A DNA stretch of 64,000 bases from RUG11198 sp036342255 (lineage in GTDB: Bacteria > Bacillota_I > Bacilli_A > RF39 > UBA660), in NCBI GenBank assembly GCA_036342255.1, contig JAZAUS010000002.1, positions 124,001 through 188,000 on the forward strand, given 5' to 3'. The translations under genes and the position numbers were made by a program. The notes beneath the pieces were generated by a model. It was not told the DNA's origin and made no database searches. It worked only from the letters and a program-made list of their open reading frames with translations. Of this stretch, positions 50,373 to 59,304 are shown in pieces. Each line of letters begins with the position of its first letter. Positions within the stretch are counted from its first letter, which is position 1.

Positions 50373-52094
50373 TTACATTTTTTCTACTTCATCTATTGCT
50401 AAAATATTTAATAAATTACTAATAGTATTACTTACTAATTTAGTTAAAGATAAATAATTATTCTTTAATTTAATATCTTTTTCATTAGTTATATTTATAT
50501 CATTGTAGAATTTATTATATAAATTACATAATTCAAATAAATATTCACATATAATATTAGGACTAGTATTTATATATGATTTATATAATTCTTTAGATAG
50601 GTTAATAATCTTAACATAAATATCTCTTATATCATCATTAATTATATCTATTTTATAATCTATTTCATCATTATTTCTTAGAATAGATTTACATCTTACT
50701 AATGTATATAGTATATATGGACCTGTTTTTCCTTCAAATGATGAGAATTTAACTGGATCAAAGATATAATCTGTCTTTCTATATGGAAGTAAATCTGTAT
50801 ATTTAAGAGTAGCAATAGTTAATTTCTCAATTATTTCTTCTTTTTCTTTTGGAGATAGATTATCTTTTACTTTTTTGGTAATTTCTTTTTTGATCATATC
50901 TATTAAGCTTGATAATTCCATTACTCCACCATCTCTTGTTTTAAATGGTTTTCCATCTGGTCCATTAATGGTACCAAAATCATAATGAGCTAATTTAGTG
51001 CTTTTTGGTACTAAACCAGATTTGTAAGCACCTCTAAATACTTGAGTGAAGCTTAGTGATTGTCTAGTATCAACAACATACCATATTTCATCAGGTTTAT
51101 AATCTTTCATACGCATATAAATGGTCGCAAGATCTCTTGTTTCATATTTTGTTGAACCATCACTTTTAATAACCATAAGTGGTGGTATTTCTTTTTTATC
51201 ATCTGGTTCAGATATATCCATTACGATAGCACCTTCAGATTCATGCAAATATGGTTTCATTACTTTTAAAGTGTCATCTACATAATCTAAAGCTATCATT
51301 TCTCCATTCCAAACATCAAATTCACAATTAAGTCTTTTGTATATTTTCTTTATTTCTTCTGAAGAAATGGCAACCATTTGTTTCCATAATTCGATGTATC
51401 CTTTTCTACCAGTTTCTACTTCTTTAGTTATTTCTCTTACTTGTTCCATTCTTTTAGAATCTTCGTTTGCAGCATTTGATGCTTGTGGATACATTCTTCC
51501 TAGATCTTTTACAGTTAAATTAACTTTGGGATATTCTCCTTTATAGTTATCATCAAAGAAGACTAAATCTGGTTGTTCTAGCATTAATTGTGATATAAGC
51601 ATACCTGATTGTCTTCCTAGATCACCTAGGTGAACATCTCCTATTACTTTATTGCCGTAAATTTTAGCTATTCTTTTTAAAGATTCTCCAATGTTAGCGC
51701 TACGCATATGTCCAACATGTAAAGCTTTAGCTGCATTAGCACCACCATAATCTATAACAATAGTTTTACTTTTATCTTTATCAATATGTGTATTAAAATC
51801 TTTTAAAGATTTATTCATATAATCGGCTATTACTTTATCACTAAAAGATAGGTTAATAAAACCTGGACCTGCTATATTTACATTAACAAATCTATCATCT
51901 AGTTTAGTAATTATTTCATTAGCTATATCTCTGGGATTCTTATGATATTTTTTAGCTAAAGGCATAGCTATATTTACTTGGAATTGTCCTAAGTTAGGTA
52001 CAGATGAAGAAACTAAAGCGCATTCTTCATCTGTATAGCCTAAATCATTAATTACTTTATTTAAATATATTTCTGTTTCTTTTATTAAACTCAT
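50373..52094 (-). CDS. argS: Arginyl-tRNA synthetase
   Basis: 573 residues, normal length. It has the N-terminal Add-1 domain, the class I HIGH motif in VIDYGGANAAKALHVGHMRSANIGE (in parts), LGDLGRQSGML, the catalytic-domain segment KYETRDLATIYMR and the C-terminal anticodon-binding helices with the family motif GPYILYTLVRCKSILR. As usual for ArgRS there is no clean KMSKS; the loop reads PFKTRDGGVM. It charges tRNA-Arg. The ATG shares one base with the hisS stop codon (TAATG at 52096-52092), so the two are coupled. Confidence 0.97.
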   Translation of the reverse strand: MSLIKETEIYLNKVINDLGYTDEECALVSSSVPNLGQFQVNIAMPLAKKYHKNPRDIANEIITKLDDRFVNVNIAGPGFINLSFSDKVIADYMNKSLKDFNTHIDKDKSKTIVIDYGGANAAKALHVGHMRSANIGESLKRIAKIYGNKVIGDVHLGDLGRQSGMLISQLMLEQPDLVFFDDNYKGEYPKVNLTVKDLGRMYPQASNAANEDSKRMEQVREITKEVETGRKGYIELWKQMVAISSEEIKKIYKRLNCEFDVWNGEMIALDYVDDTLKVMKPYLHESEGAIVMDISEPDDKKEIPPLMVIKSDGSTKYETRDLATIYMRMKDYKPDEIWYVVDTRQSLSFTQVFRGAYKSGLVPKSTKLAHYDFGTINGPDGKPFKTRDGGVMELSSLIDMIKKEITKKVKDNLSPKEKEEIIEKLTIATLKYTDLLPYRKTDYIFDPVKFSSFEGKTGPYILYTLVRCKSILRNNDEIDYKIDIINDDIRDIYVKIINLSKELYKSYINTSPNIICEYLFELCNLYNKFYNDINITNEKDIKLKNNYLSLTKLVSNTISNLLNILAIDEVEKM

Positions 52095-53383
52095 TAAATA
52101 TCATCTCTTATCTTTTTTATATCATCTATTTTATATTCTTTCTCTATTCCTGTATTCATATTCTTGATTTTAATAATACCAGATGATAATTCATTTTCTC
52201 CTAGTACTAAGACATTAGGAATATTATTTTTATCAGCCCATTCAAAACATTTTTTTATTTTTCTTTTATTCATTTCTACATTTATTTTAAGGCCTAATTC
52301 TCTTAAAGAGTTGGCTAGTTTTAGGGCTTCTTTTTCTGTTTCCATAGGTATTATATATAAATCTATATTAGAATAATTATCAAATATCTTTTCATCTTTT
52401 AATAATTCATAGATAGAAGATAGACCAAAGCTTATACCTATGGCTGGATATGAATTACCATCATTAATGAAGTCTGTAATCATGTTATCATATCTTCCAC
52501 CTGCAGCTATACTTGATGTAATCTTGTTATTTTTATCAAATACTTCAAAGACATTACCTGTGTAATAGTCTTGACCTCTTGCTAGAGTTGATGTAAAAGT
52601 ACAATATTTATCTATCTTTAAAGCTTTTAGATAACCTTCAAGATTATTTAATTCTTCTAGGCCTATACTTAGTTCTTTTATAGATGTATCTTTATATTTT
52701 TTAGTTAATTCTTTTAAAGATAGATTAAAGGAATCAAGTAAGATATTAACTTGGTTTTCTTTTATACCAATATCTATTAAATAATCAATAAATTCTTTTT
52801 TAGATATTTTATTCATCTTATCAATAATAGTAATAGTAGGACTAATAAGTTCTTCTTCAATACCACTTGCAATAATTAGACCTCGCATTAGGTTTCTACT
52901 ATTATATTTGATATCTATATCTATATTTAATTTATTAAAGGCATTAACAAATAAATTTAGAGATTCAGCTTCAATCATTTGGCCAGATAGACCTACTACA
53001 TCAACATCACATTGGGTAAATTCTCTATCACGACCTAATTTAATTGGTCCATCTCTAAATACTCTAGATATTTCATATCTTTTAAAAGGAAAAGATATTT
53101 TATTTTTATTAAGAGCTACAAATTTAGCAAACGGTACAGTTAAATCATATCTAAGACCTAGTTTTCTTTCTCCTTGATCAGTTAATTTATATATCTCCTT
53201 TAATATATCATTATTCTCATCATATTTACCACTTAACATATCATAATAGCAAATAATAGAGGTTTCTATTGGAAGATAACCATATTCTTCAAATGTTTCT
53301 TTTAAGATATTATTAATATAATTTCTAATTATTTGTTCTTTTGGTAAATAATCTTTGCATCCTTTTACATTTTGTATTTTCAT
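52094..53383 (-). CDS. hisS: Histidyl-tRNA synthetase
   Basis: 429 residues. Class II motifs: VKGCKDYLPKEQ at the N-terminus, motif 2 FKRYEISRVFRDGPI with GRDREFTQCDVDVVG, the HisRS signature ARGQDYYTGNVFEV and motif 3 IAAGGRYDNMI with GISFGLSS. The C-terminal anticodon domain is present (LYIIPMETEKEALKLANSLRE). It is the first gene of the hisS-argS-membrane protein unit. The leader is only about 50 bases, too short for a T-box; a TATAAT lies at about 53412. Confidence 0.97.
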   Translation of the reverse strand: MKIQNVKGCKDYLPKEQIIRNYINNILKETFEEYGYLPIETSIICYYDMLSGKYDENNDILKEIYKLTDQGERKLGLRYDLTVPFAKFVALNKNKISFPFKRYEISRVFRDGPIKLGRDREFTQCDVDVVGLSGQMIEAESLNLFVNAFNKLNIDIDIKYNSRNLMRGLIIASGIEEELISPTITIIDKMNKISKKEFIDYLIDIGIKENQVNILLDSFNLSLKELTKKYKDTSIKELSIGLEELNNLEGYLKALKIDKYCTFTSTLARGQDYYTGNVFEVFDKNNKITSSIAAGGRYDNMITDFINDGNSYPAIGISFGLSSIYELLKDEKIFDNYSNIDLYIIPMETEKEALKLANSLRELGLKINVEMNKRKIKKCFEWADKNNIPNVLVLGENELSSGIIKIKNMNTGIEKEYKIDDIKKIRDDI

Positions 53384-53441
53384 AAATACACACTCTCCTT
53401 CGTATATTATACAATAATTATCAGTAAAATAAAAGAAGATT

Positions 53442-54377
53442 TTATAACAAAAATGATGTTATAAAACCTTTTTTATTATTTAAACTAATTTTTTTGGCTA
53501 ATTTTTTTACATCTCTTTTACTACTTTTAGATGGACTACTAAAAGCTTTTTCATTTGTTTTAAGACAATTAGTTAAGAAATAAATTTGTTCATCTGTCAT
53601 GTTTAGGCAAAAATCTAACCATTTATTTATCTCGTCATTGCAATCATGTTCTAAGTCAAAGTATAAGTCATTAATTCTTTTAGCATACGTTGGTTGAGTA
53701 CGTAGAATACTATTTGATATATGTAAAGGTGCTATTTTTAATTTTAGATTATATAATTTATTAACTATTTCAGTAAATTTCATATCATATAATAATCTAC
53801 TTGTTCTACCATTACCATCACCAAATGGGTGAATTCTTATGAATAATAATGATGCTAAAGCACTTTTTAAGAATGGATTACTATTTATTGAGGAAATAGA
53901 TCCTTTATTATAGAATTCAAAGAAGTCTTCCATGAATTTATTTATATCTTCTGGTTCTACTCCATACCAATATATAAATGGATTATGTTGCTTGTCAAAA
54001 TATCCTATCCAAGCTATATCTTTTCTATAATCAGTCTTTTTATTACTATTAAGAGCAAATTTATGCATTTCTTTTATTCTATTATGGCTGATATTTAAAG
54101 ATTTATAGAATATATCTTTATCATCTATATCATTTGGATTTATAATATGCTTTTCTATTTGGTTTGATTTCTTTATTTCATCTTGAAAAGCAAATTTAAG
54201 GAATAATGCTACATTTTCTTTGTCTAAGTTCTGTAATAGTTTTATATAATCATCAAAGGCTTTATTTGTATCTTCAAGATGATATAATAGATTGCTATCA
54301 AGTTTTATTTTGTTTATGTAATCATTAATATTAAAATATTCAACTCTTGATAAATTAACTCCATTTTCTGGACCCAT
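53442..54377 (-). CDS. Fic-family protein
   Basis: About 311 residues from ATG 54377 (GGGTG upstream). The Fic active-site motif is intact: HPFGDGNGRTSR with His183. The N-terminal region contains KKSNQIEKH, close to the inhibitory S/TxxxE[G/N] helix of class II Fic proteins, with Lys after the Glu. The segment FIYWYGVEPEDINKFMEDFFEF belongs to the family flap region. Fic enzymes usually transfer AMP to target proteins. The protein is followed by a weak terminator that overlaps its end. Own strong promoter; it does not share a transcript with the HerA gene behind it. Confidence 0.92.
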   Translation of the reverse strand: MGPENGVNLSRVEYFNINDYINKIKLDSNLLYHLEDTNKAFDDYIKLLQNLDKENVALFLKFAFQDEIKKSNQIEKHIINPNDIDDKDIFYKSLNISHNRIKEMHKFALNSNKKTDYRKDIAWIGYFDKQHNPFIYWYGVEPEDINKFMEDFFEFYNKGSISSINSNPFLKSALASLLFIRIHPFGDGNGRTSRLLYDMKFTEIVNKLYNLKLKIAPLHISNSILRTQPTYAKRINDLYFDLEHDCNDEINKWLDFCLNMTDEQIYFLTNCLKTNEKAFSSPSKSSKRDVKKLAKKISLNNKKGFITSFLL

Positions 54378-54405
54378 TATCAATCACCCCCAAAATTTGC
54401 TAGTT

Positions 54406-54433
54406 ATTATAGCATATTATTATATTTTGTCAA
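54406..54433 (-). promoter_or_regulatory. Promoter of the Fic gene
   Basis: On the minus strand TTGACA (54433-54428), a 16-base spacer ending in TGC and TATAAT (54411-54406), so both boxes and an extended -10 are present. Confidence 0.85.
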
Positions 54434-54455
54434 CTTCTAGTTATATTATTTTATA

Positions 54456-54488
54456 AAAAATAGACTTTCTAAATAAAAGTCTATTTTT
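54456..54488. terminator. Terminator of the HerA gene
   Basis: AAAAATAGACTTT (54456-54468) and AAAGTCTATTTTT (54476-54488), 13-base arms with T-runs on both strands, four bases past the HerA stop. Confidence 0.85.
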
Positions 54489-54492
54489 ATTA

Positions 54493-56262
54493 TTATTGTT
54501 GTTTAACGTACCATATTTTACTTATATTAACATTTTGGCTTAATGGTGTTGGATTTGGTTCATCTATTTTTACAATAACTGGCATTTTGAATGCACTTCC
54601 ATAGGTTATACACATTCCAGGATGGAAGGTTTTTAATTTGTTAATCATATCGCCACTTACTGTTGGTAGTATTGATGTAACAAATGCTAAATCATTAGGA
54701 TGAAACATTTTAAATACTAGGAAGTTAGTACATTGGCTGATGGCTGTTTCACTTAATTCAGATGGTCTTTGAGTAATTAATCCTAGTAGTATTCCATATT
54801 TTCTACCTTCTTTAGCTATTCTTTCAAATATATTGTATCCAAATATTTTTCTATCAATATCGTCTTGAACATATCTATGAGCTTCTTCTAATAGAATATG
54901 AAAAGCTACTGAACCACGTTCTTTTAATTTTGCTACATAATCAAACAATAATTTAGAATATATTTTAACTAAGTTTTTAGCAAATCTATCATCTACATAA
55001 TTAATATTAAAGTTAATTATTTGAGCTTTTCTACCAGTTACTGCTGTTAATAAATCCCTTATATATAAATCTCTTGTAACATAATTAGGATATTCAAAGT
55101 ATTTAGCATAATCACTATTTATTAGTGTATTTAGTCTTATTTTAAGAACATTTGCATAATCAAATACTTTTTCACTAGTAAAAACTCCCTCACTAATTAA
55201 AGCAAATTCTAAGGCTAAGGCAAATTCTTGTAGTCCATAGGCAAAATTTCCATCAGGCATTGATAATTGAAATTCTTTTTCAGTAAATGTTTCTAAATAA
55301 CTAATTACTAATTCTATATCAGCAAATTTGCCAGTTGGTTCAACAAATAGACATTGTCTTATTGTTCTGCTCCATCCACCTTTAGTAAGTTGTATTTCAA
55401 GATTTATATCTTTGGTATGAAATTTTGTTAAAACTGTTGTAAGTTTATTTCTTATTTCACTTGGATTTTTTCCAGAGAAGATCATATCAAGAACACTTCT
55501 TGCTATGATGTCATTCTTTTGTTCTATTACTTCTTCTTCATCTCTTGTAAAATAACTAACTAATTTTAAGGCTTTTTCTATGATAGGTATTTGATTTTCA
55601 TTATCAACATTTAGTAATAGGGCTATATCATCTGTTCCTAATAACCAGAATGGTAAGCTTAGGTGCTGATATTGATTATTTGTAAGATCAGTTGTAATTA
55701 CTTTATAATTTAGGTTTTGATTATTTTTTCCTATTTCATTAAAGGCTGGTTGATACTCACCATAAGCATCAAAAATAAATAGATTTGTTTTAAAGGGAAT
55801 ACTTTCTTTGGCTTCATAGAATATTTTTTGAATAATATTTGATGTTGAATAACTTTTTCCTGAGCCACTGTTACCTAGGATGGCAAAATGATTGGAAAAG
55901 AAAGAATTTATATCTAATGATATGTGATAGTCTTTATATGCTAATGATGTTCCCATACTTATCGAATTGGATTTAGCATCGTTTTGGTATATGATGTCTA
56001 ATTCTTCTTTGGTTACAAGACGACACATTGTTTTAAAATCTGGTTTAATAGTATTACCGAAAACAAATGTGTTTTTTATTATTTCTCCAATTAGATTTAT
56101 ATCTAGATAGGTATAATCTCCATTAATTATTTCACCAACTATCTTGGCATCTTTTTGTTCAAATATTACATTTTTTCCCATTATGTTTTCTATACTATAT
56201 ATGTTTATATCTAATTTTATTCTTACTTTATCCCCATTGATACTAATAATCTTGCCTATCAT
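54493..56262 (-). CDS. HerA-type DNA-translocating ATPase
   Basis: 589 residues. An N-terminal HAS-barrel-like domain (MIGKIISINGDKVRIKL ... IVGEIINGDY) is followed by the ATPase: Walker A LGNSGSGKSYS (about residues 129-139), NLFIFDAYGEYQPAF, Walker B FHILLEEAHRYV and the GLITQRPSELSETAISQCTNF region (in parts) with the arginine finger. In archaea HerA works with the nuclease NurA in end resection; in bacteria it pairs with SIR2 or DUF4297 proteins in phage defence. No such partner is beside it, so the role here is open. It lies downstream of the ribosomal operon terminator. Confidence 0.9.
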   Translation of the reverse strand: MIGKIISINGDKVRIKLDINIYSIENIMGKNVIFEQKDAKIVGEIINGDYTYLDINLIGEIIKNTFVFGNTIKPDFKTMCRLVTKEELDIIYQNDAKSNSISMGTSLAYKDYHISLDINSFFSNHFAILGNSGSGKSYSTSNIIQKIFYEAKESIPFKTNLFIFDAYGEYQPAFNEIGKNNQNLNYKVITTDLTNNQYQHLSLPFWLLGTDDIALLLNVDNENQIPIIEKALKLVSYFTRDEEEVIEQKNDIIARSVLDMIFSGKNPSEIRNKLTTVLTKFHTKDINLEIQLTKGGWSRTIRQCLFVEPTGKFADIELVISYLETFTEKEFQLSMPDGNFAYGLQEFALALEFALISEGVFTSEKVFDYANVLKIRLNTLINSDYAKYFEYPNYVTRDLYIRDLLTAVTGRKAQIINFNINYVDDRFAKNLVKIYSKLLFDYVAKLKERGSVAFHILLEEAHRYVQDDIDRKIFGYNIFERIAKEGRKYGILLGLITQRPSELSETAISQCTNFLVFKMFHPNDLAFVTSILPTVSGDMINKLKTFHPGMCITYGSAFKMPVIVKIDEPNPTPLSQNVNISKIWYVKQQ

Positions 56263-56286
56263 ATTATCACCTATTTTAATTATACA

Positions 56287-56318
56287 AAAAAAAAAGCTAA
56301 ATTACTAGCTATTTTTTT
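56287..56318 (-). terminator. Terminator of infC-rpmI-rplT
   Basis: AGCTA (56295-56299) pairs with TAGCT (56306-56310), extended by A-T pairs; a run of ten or more T follows on the minus strand. Confidence 0.65.
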
Positions 56319-56324
56319 AAATAT

Positions 56325-56843
56325 TTATTTTTCTTCTTTTTTTGTTGTAGTTTTCTTTGGAGCTGCTTTTTTTGTTGTGTTTGTTTTCTTAGTAGTAGCT
56401 TTAGTTGTTGTCTTTGTTTCTTTAGTTGTTGCTTTCTTTTCTACTTTTTCTTCTTTTGTTTCAACTTTTGCTGGTTTATATTCTTTTCCTTCTAGGCTTT
56501 CTTTAGCAATTTTTACTAGGTTTTTGAATCCTTCTTTGTCATTTATAGCCATTTCACTTAACATTTTTCTATTAATAGCTATTCCTGCTTTATTTAAACC
56601 ATTGATGAATTTTGAATAACTAATTTCAAATTCACGACATCCAGCATTAATTCTTGTAATCCATAATTTTCTGAAATTTCTTTTGTTTTGTCTTCTGTCA
56701 CGGAATGCATATTGTCCTGAATGCATTACTTGTTCATGAGCAGTTTTGTATAATCTATGTTTACTTCCAAAGTAACCCTTAGCTTCTTTTAGTACTTTTT
56801 TTCTTCTTGCACGTGCAACAGTGCCACCTTTAACTCTTGTCAT
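56325..56843 (-). CDS. rplT: 50S ribosomal protein L20 with Lys/Thr-rich C-terminal tail
   Basis: 172 residues against the usual ~118. The first ~118 residues are a normal L20: TRVKGGTVARARRKKVLKEAKGYFGSKHRLYK, YAFRDRRQNKRNFRKLWITRINAGCRE and IAINRKMLSEMAI (in parts). The last ~50 residues are low-complexity Lys/Thr/Ala/Glu (KKATTKETKTTTKATTKK, then PKKTTTKKEEK), like histone-H1-type tails. L20 is needed for 50S assembly and, in Bacillus, represses this operon through its leader. Third gene of infC-rpmI-rplT, with a downstream terminator. Confidence 0.97.
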   Translation of the reverse strand: MTRVKGGTVARARRKKVLKEAKGYFGSKHRLYKTAHEQVMHSGQYAFRDRRQNKRNFRKLWITRINAGCREFEISYSKFINGLNKAGIAINRKMLSEMAINDKEGFKNLVKIAKESLEGKEYKPAKVETKEEKVEKKATTKETKTTTKATTKKTNTTKKAAPKKTTTKKEEK

Positions 56844-56859
56844 TTTTATGTCCTCCTTC

Positions 56860-57072
56860 TTATATTATATCTTTAATTCTTTTGTAATCTGATTGGTGTA
56901 AACTTCCACCTTTTCTTTTTTGTCTACTTCTTTTGGCACTATTTTTACCTGTGTTGTGGTTAGTACCTTGACTAGAAATTTTAATTGATCCACTTTGTCT
57001 TTTCTTAAATACTTTTGCAGATCCTTTGTGTGTTTTCATTTTATTTTTTTTCATTTTTACTTTTTTTGCCAT
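56860..57072 (-). CDS. rpmI: 50S ribosomal protein L35
   Basis: 70 residues from ATG 57072, with GGAG seven bases upstream; an ATG two codons earlier is too close to that site. Typical L35: KMKTHKGSAKVFKKRQSGSIK, NHNTGKNSAKRSRQKRKG and a C-terminal SDYKRIKDII. The usual order infC-rpmI-rplT is kept, with a 20-base gap on each side. Confidence 0.97.
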   Translation of the reverse strand: MAKKVKMKKNKMKTHKGSAKVFKKRQSGSIKISSQGTNHNTGKNSAKRSRQKRKGGSLHQSDYKRIKDII

Positions 57073-57092
57073 AACCATTCTCCTTAATACTT

Positions 57093-57614
57093 TTATTTTT
57101 TTGGTGTTAACTGCATAAATATAACTCGACCTTCTAACTTAGGTTGTACTTCAACTTCTGATACTTCACTTAAAGCTTCTTCAAATTTTTGAAGAACTTC
57201 TTTGGCTAGCTCAGGATGAGCGATTTGACGGCCTTTAAATCTAATACTTGCTTTTACTTTATCTCCTCTTATTAGGGCTTTTTTGGCGTTATTAACCCTA
57301 GTATCAAAATCATGCTTATCGATTGTAACAGATAATCTAAATTCTTTTGTATCAACAAAAGATTCTCTTTGTTTTTTTAATGCTTCTTTGGCTTTTTTCT
57401 TTCTTTCATATTTGAATCTGTTATAATCCATAATTTTACATACTGGTGGACTTGATTTATCATTCATTAATACTAAATCAAAGCCAGCATATCCTGCTAA
57501 AGTTAAAGCATCTTCTTTTGATTTTATACCTAATTGTTCTCCATTAGGTCCTATAACCATCATTTCATTACACCTAATTTGTTCATTAATTAAGTTATCT
57601 TTATTGTTTGCTAT
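57093..57614 (-). CDS. infC: Translation initiation factor IF-3, apparent AUA start
   Basis: About 173 residues. The conserved start region is NNKDNLINEQIRCNEMMVIGPNGEQLGI, and the C-terminal domain has EFRLSVTIDKHDFDTRVNNA and KVKASIRFKGRQIAHPE (in parts). The only in-frame ATG near the conserved part is at 57629, but it overlaps the ribosome site itself. A perfect GGAGGTG (57627-57621) lies eight bases before an in-frame ATA at 57614, so AUA is the likely initiation codon. infC is known to use rare starts (AUU in E. coli and Bacillus relatives) that IF-3 itself discriminates against, giving autoregulation. Part of the L20-controlled operon. Confidence 0.93.
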   Translation of the reverse strand: MANNKDNLINEQIRCNEMMVIGPNGEQLGIKSKEDALTLAGYAGFDLVLMNDKSSPPVCKIMDYNRFKYERKKKAKEALKKQRESFVDTKEFRLSVTIDKHDFDTRVNNAKKALIRGDKVKASIRFKGRQIAHPELAKEVLQKFEEALSEVSEVEVQPKLEGRVIFMQLTPKK

Positions 57615-57637
57615 ATCAAACACCTCCATAAACAAAA

Positions 57638-57663
57638 ATGAATACAAGAAAGCTTGTATTCAT
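57638..57663 (-). terminator. Leader terminator in front of infC
   Basis: ATGAATACAAG (57638-57648) and CTTGTATTCAT (57653-57663), perfect 11-base arms with a four-base loop, followed on the minus strand by TTTTTG and then by the infC ribosome site. This is the layout of an attenuator. Confidence 0.8.
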
Positions 57664-57786
57664 CAAAAATCAATAAAATAATAAATATATTAATTATAAT
57701 ATCATCATATTTTTATTGGCTTTTTACCTATTACTATATGTAATCAGGTGAGATAAATACATCTACTTTCCGCTTCGTTCCTTGTA
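57664..57786 (-). promoter_or_regulatory. infC leader (probable L20 leader)
   Basis: About 115 transcribed bases between the promoter and the leader terminator. It has possible pairings, for example ACCT-GATTAC with GTAATAGGT near 57750-57730, and a purine-rich start (AAGGAACGAAGCGGAAAG). In Bacillus the matching leader binds L20 and causes premature termination; family membership here is by position and terminator, not by a covariance match. Confidence 0.55.
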
Positions 57787-57815
57787 ATTATATTATATTT
57801 CTATTATTTTGTCAA
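57787..57815 (-). promoter_or_regulatory. Consensus promoter of infC-rpmI-rplT
   Basis: On the minus strand TTGACA (57815-57810), a 17-base spacer and TATAAT (57792-57787), both perfect matches. Confidence 0.93.
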
Positions 57816-57834
57816 CAAAAATATGATTTTTAGC

Positions 57835-58947
57835 TTATTTTAATGCATCTAGAAAATTATCTGTTGTTTTTGGTTTAATTGATTTACCACCAAATGTTGA
57901 TGATGCTGTTCCTGATGCACTTTTTGCTATTGTTGAAATATATCCAAATGATGTTTCTGCATTATAATTAGTACCTTCTAAAACTACCCCTATAACTCCT
58001 TTATCTTCAATTTTTCCAATAAAGGCATTTGCTGTTTTTCCATCAGCTGTGCCATGATAAATTGCATAGTTATAATCATTATAATTTGTAACAGAAGCAG
58101 TTCCGTTTGTTAATCCTCCTTCTGTTGCATAAGCTGTTATTTTTTCTGGAGTTAAATAATCTTTAACATCTTCATTAAATACTCCAAAAACAGCTGCCAT
58201 AGTTTTTGCACTATCTGTTATTTCTATCATTTCAATACCATTATCAGCAGTTGTTGTTGAAAATTCTAAACCTTCTGGTATTGTTAATGTTAATCCATTA
58301 ATTGTTGCAGTTTTTGTATTTGCAACTGGTTCAGCTTCGGTTGTTTCAGTAGTTTCGGTTGTTTCAGTATCTGGTGTTTCAGTAGTTTCAGTAGGTGTAG
58401 TATTCTTTTTCTTTCCTAATAGCTCTTCTCCCTTTAGAATATAGAAAACTAATCCTCCAATTATTGCTAGTAATAATATAATTATGAAAATTAATCCACC
58501 TTTTCCACCTTTTTTCTTTTCTGGTGGTTCTGGTTCTGGTGTTGGTTCTGGTGCTACTGGTTGAGAATTTAATTGTTGTGGATCAATACTTTGCTGATTT
58601 AATTGTTGTGGATTAATAGGTTGTGGATTATTTAAATCAGCAGTTGGTGCTGGATTATTATTTAATGCATTTGGATCTGTAGATGGAATACTTGCTCCCA
58701 TACTGGCTTCTGGTGTTGCTGCAACTGTGGCTGGAGTTTCGCTTGGCATAGCTGGGGTTGGTTCTACAGGTGCTTGTGGAGCTGGATTAGCTGGTGCACT
58801 ACTAACAACACCTGGAATAGGTACGTTTGGTTGTGCTACAGGAGCTACTCCTTCTGTTGGTGTAGGTGTTTGAGCAACTGGTTCTCCACATTTACTACAA
58901 ACCATTTCTCCTTCATTTATTGGGTTTCCACATTTATTACATATCAT
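57835..58947 (-). CDS. Zinc-ribbon membrane protein with Pro/Ala-rich linker
   Basis: 370 residues. N-terminal zinc ribbon MICNKCGNPINEGEMVCSKCGEP (two CxxC pairs), then about 130 residues rich in Pro, Ala, Thr, Asn and Gln, a basic KKKGGKGG and one transmembrane helix (LIFIIILLLAIIGGLVFYIL, residues about 152-171). After a Thr/Glu-rich linker there is an extracellular domain of ~160 residues (TATINGLTLTIPEGLEFST ... YNDYNYAIYHGTADGKTANAFIGKIEDKGVIGVVLEG, in parts). Zinc-ribbon membrane proteins of this layout are common in Firmicutes without a known role. GGAG site before ATG 58947. Confidence 0.75.
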   Translation of the reverse strand: MICNKCGNPINEGEMVCSKCGEPVAQTPTPTEGVAPVAQPNVPIPGVVSSAPANPAPQAPVEPTPAMPSETPATVAATPEASMGASIPSTDPNALNNNPAPTADLNNPQPINPQQLNQQSIDPQQLNSQPVAPEPTPEPEPPEKKKGGKGGLIFIIILLLAIIGGLVFYILKGEELLGKKKNTTPTETTETPDTETTETTETTEAEPVANTKTATINGLTLTIPEGLEFSTTTADNGIEMIEITDSAKTMAAVFGVFNEDVKDYLTPEKITAYATEGGLTNGTASVTNYNDYNYAIYHGTADGKTANAFIGKIEDKGVIGVVLEGTNYNAETSFGYISTIAKSASGTASSTFGGKSIKPKTTDNFLDALK

Positions 58948-59216
58948 ATTTTACATCTCCTTTTTATTTTTTTATTATATTTTCTCTTAGATGTTTTATT
59001 TCGTTATCTACATTATTGTATATTCATATGTTATCATTTTTTTTCTAAATTGTAAATATTAAAATGCTTATATTTTCAATATAGTTTAAAATATTTTATT
59101 ATTTAATGTTAAGATTTAATAAGCTATAAATTTTGAGAATATATATTATATGTCTTATAAGCGATTTGTTTTCCAAAGATTATAAATTATTTTTTTACTA
59201 TTGTTTTTTTACAAGC

Positions 59217-59254
59217 AAAAAATGTGTATTTTCTTGTGGGATAATACACATTTT
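59217..59254 (-). terminator. Terminator of the 191-residue membrane protein gene
   Basis: AAAATGTGTATT (59219-59230) and AATACACATTTT (59243-59254), perfect 12-base arms, with TTTTTTG on the minus strand. The rest of the 59056-59304 gap holds no gene. Confidence 0.8.
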
Positions 59255-59304
59255 GGAGTGTTATGCACTTAATTGTGCTCTTTACTTAAAACTTAACTTT
59301 TTTT

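Noticed and set aside
53384..53441. T-box leader upstream of hisS
   Set aside because: The leader is about 50 bases with no specifier loop or antiterminator; too short for a T-box.
58774..59055. Trp/Cys-rich plus-strand frames opposite the zinc-ribbon gene
   Set aside because: Complement of the Pro/Ala-rich linker codons; composition unlike any gene here.
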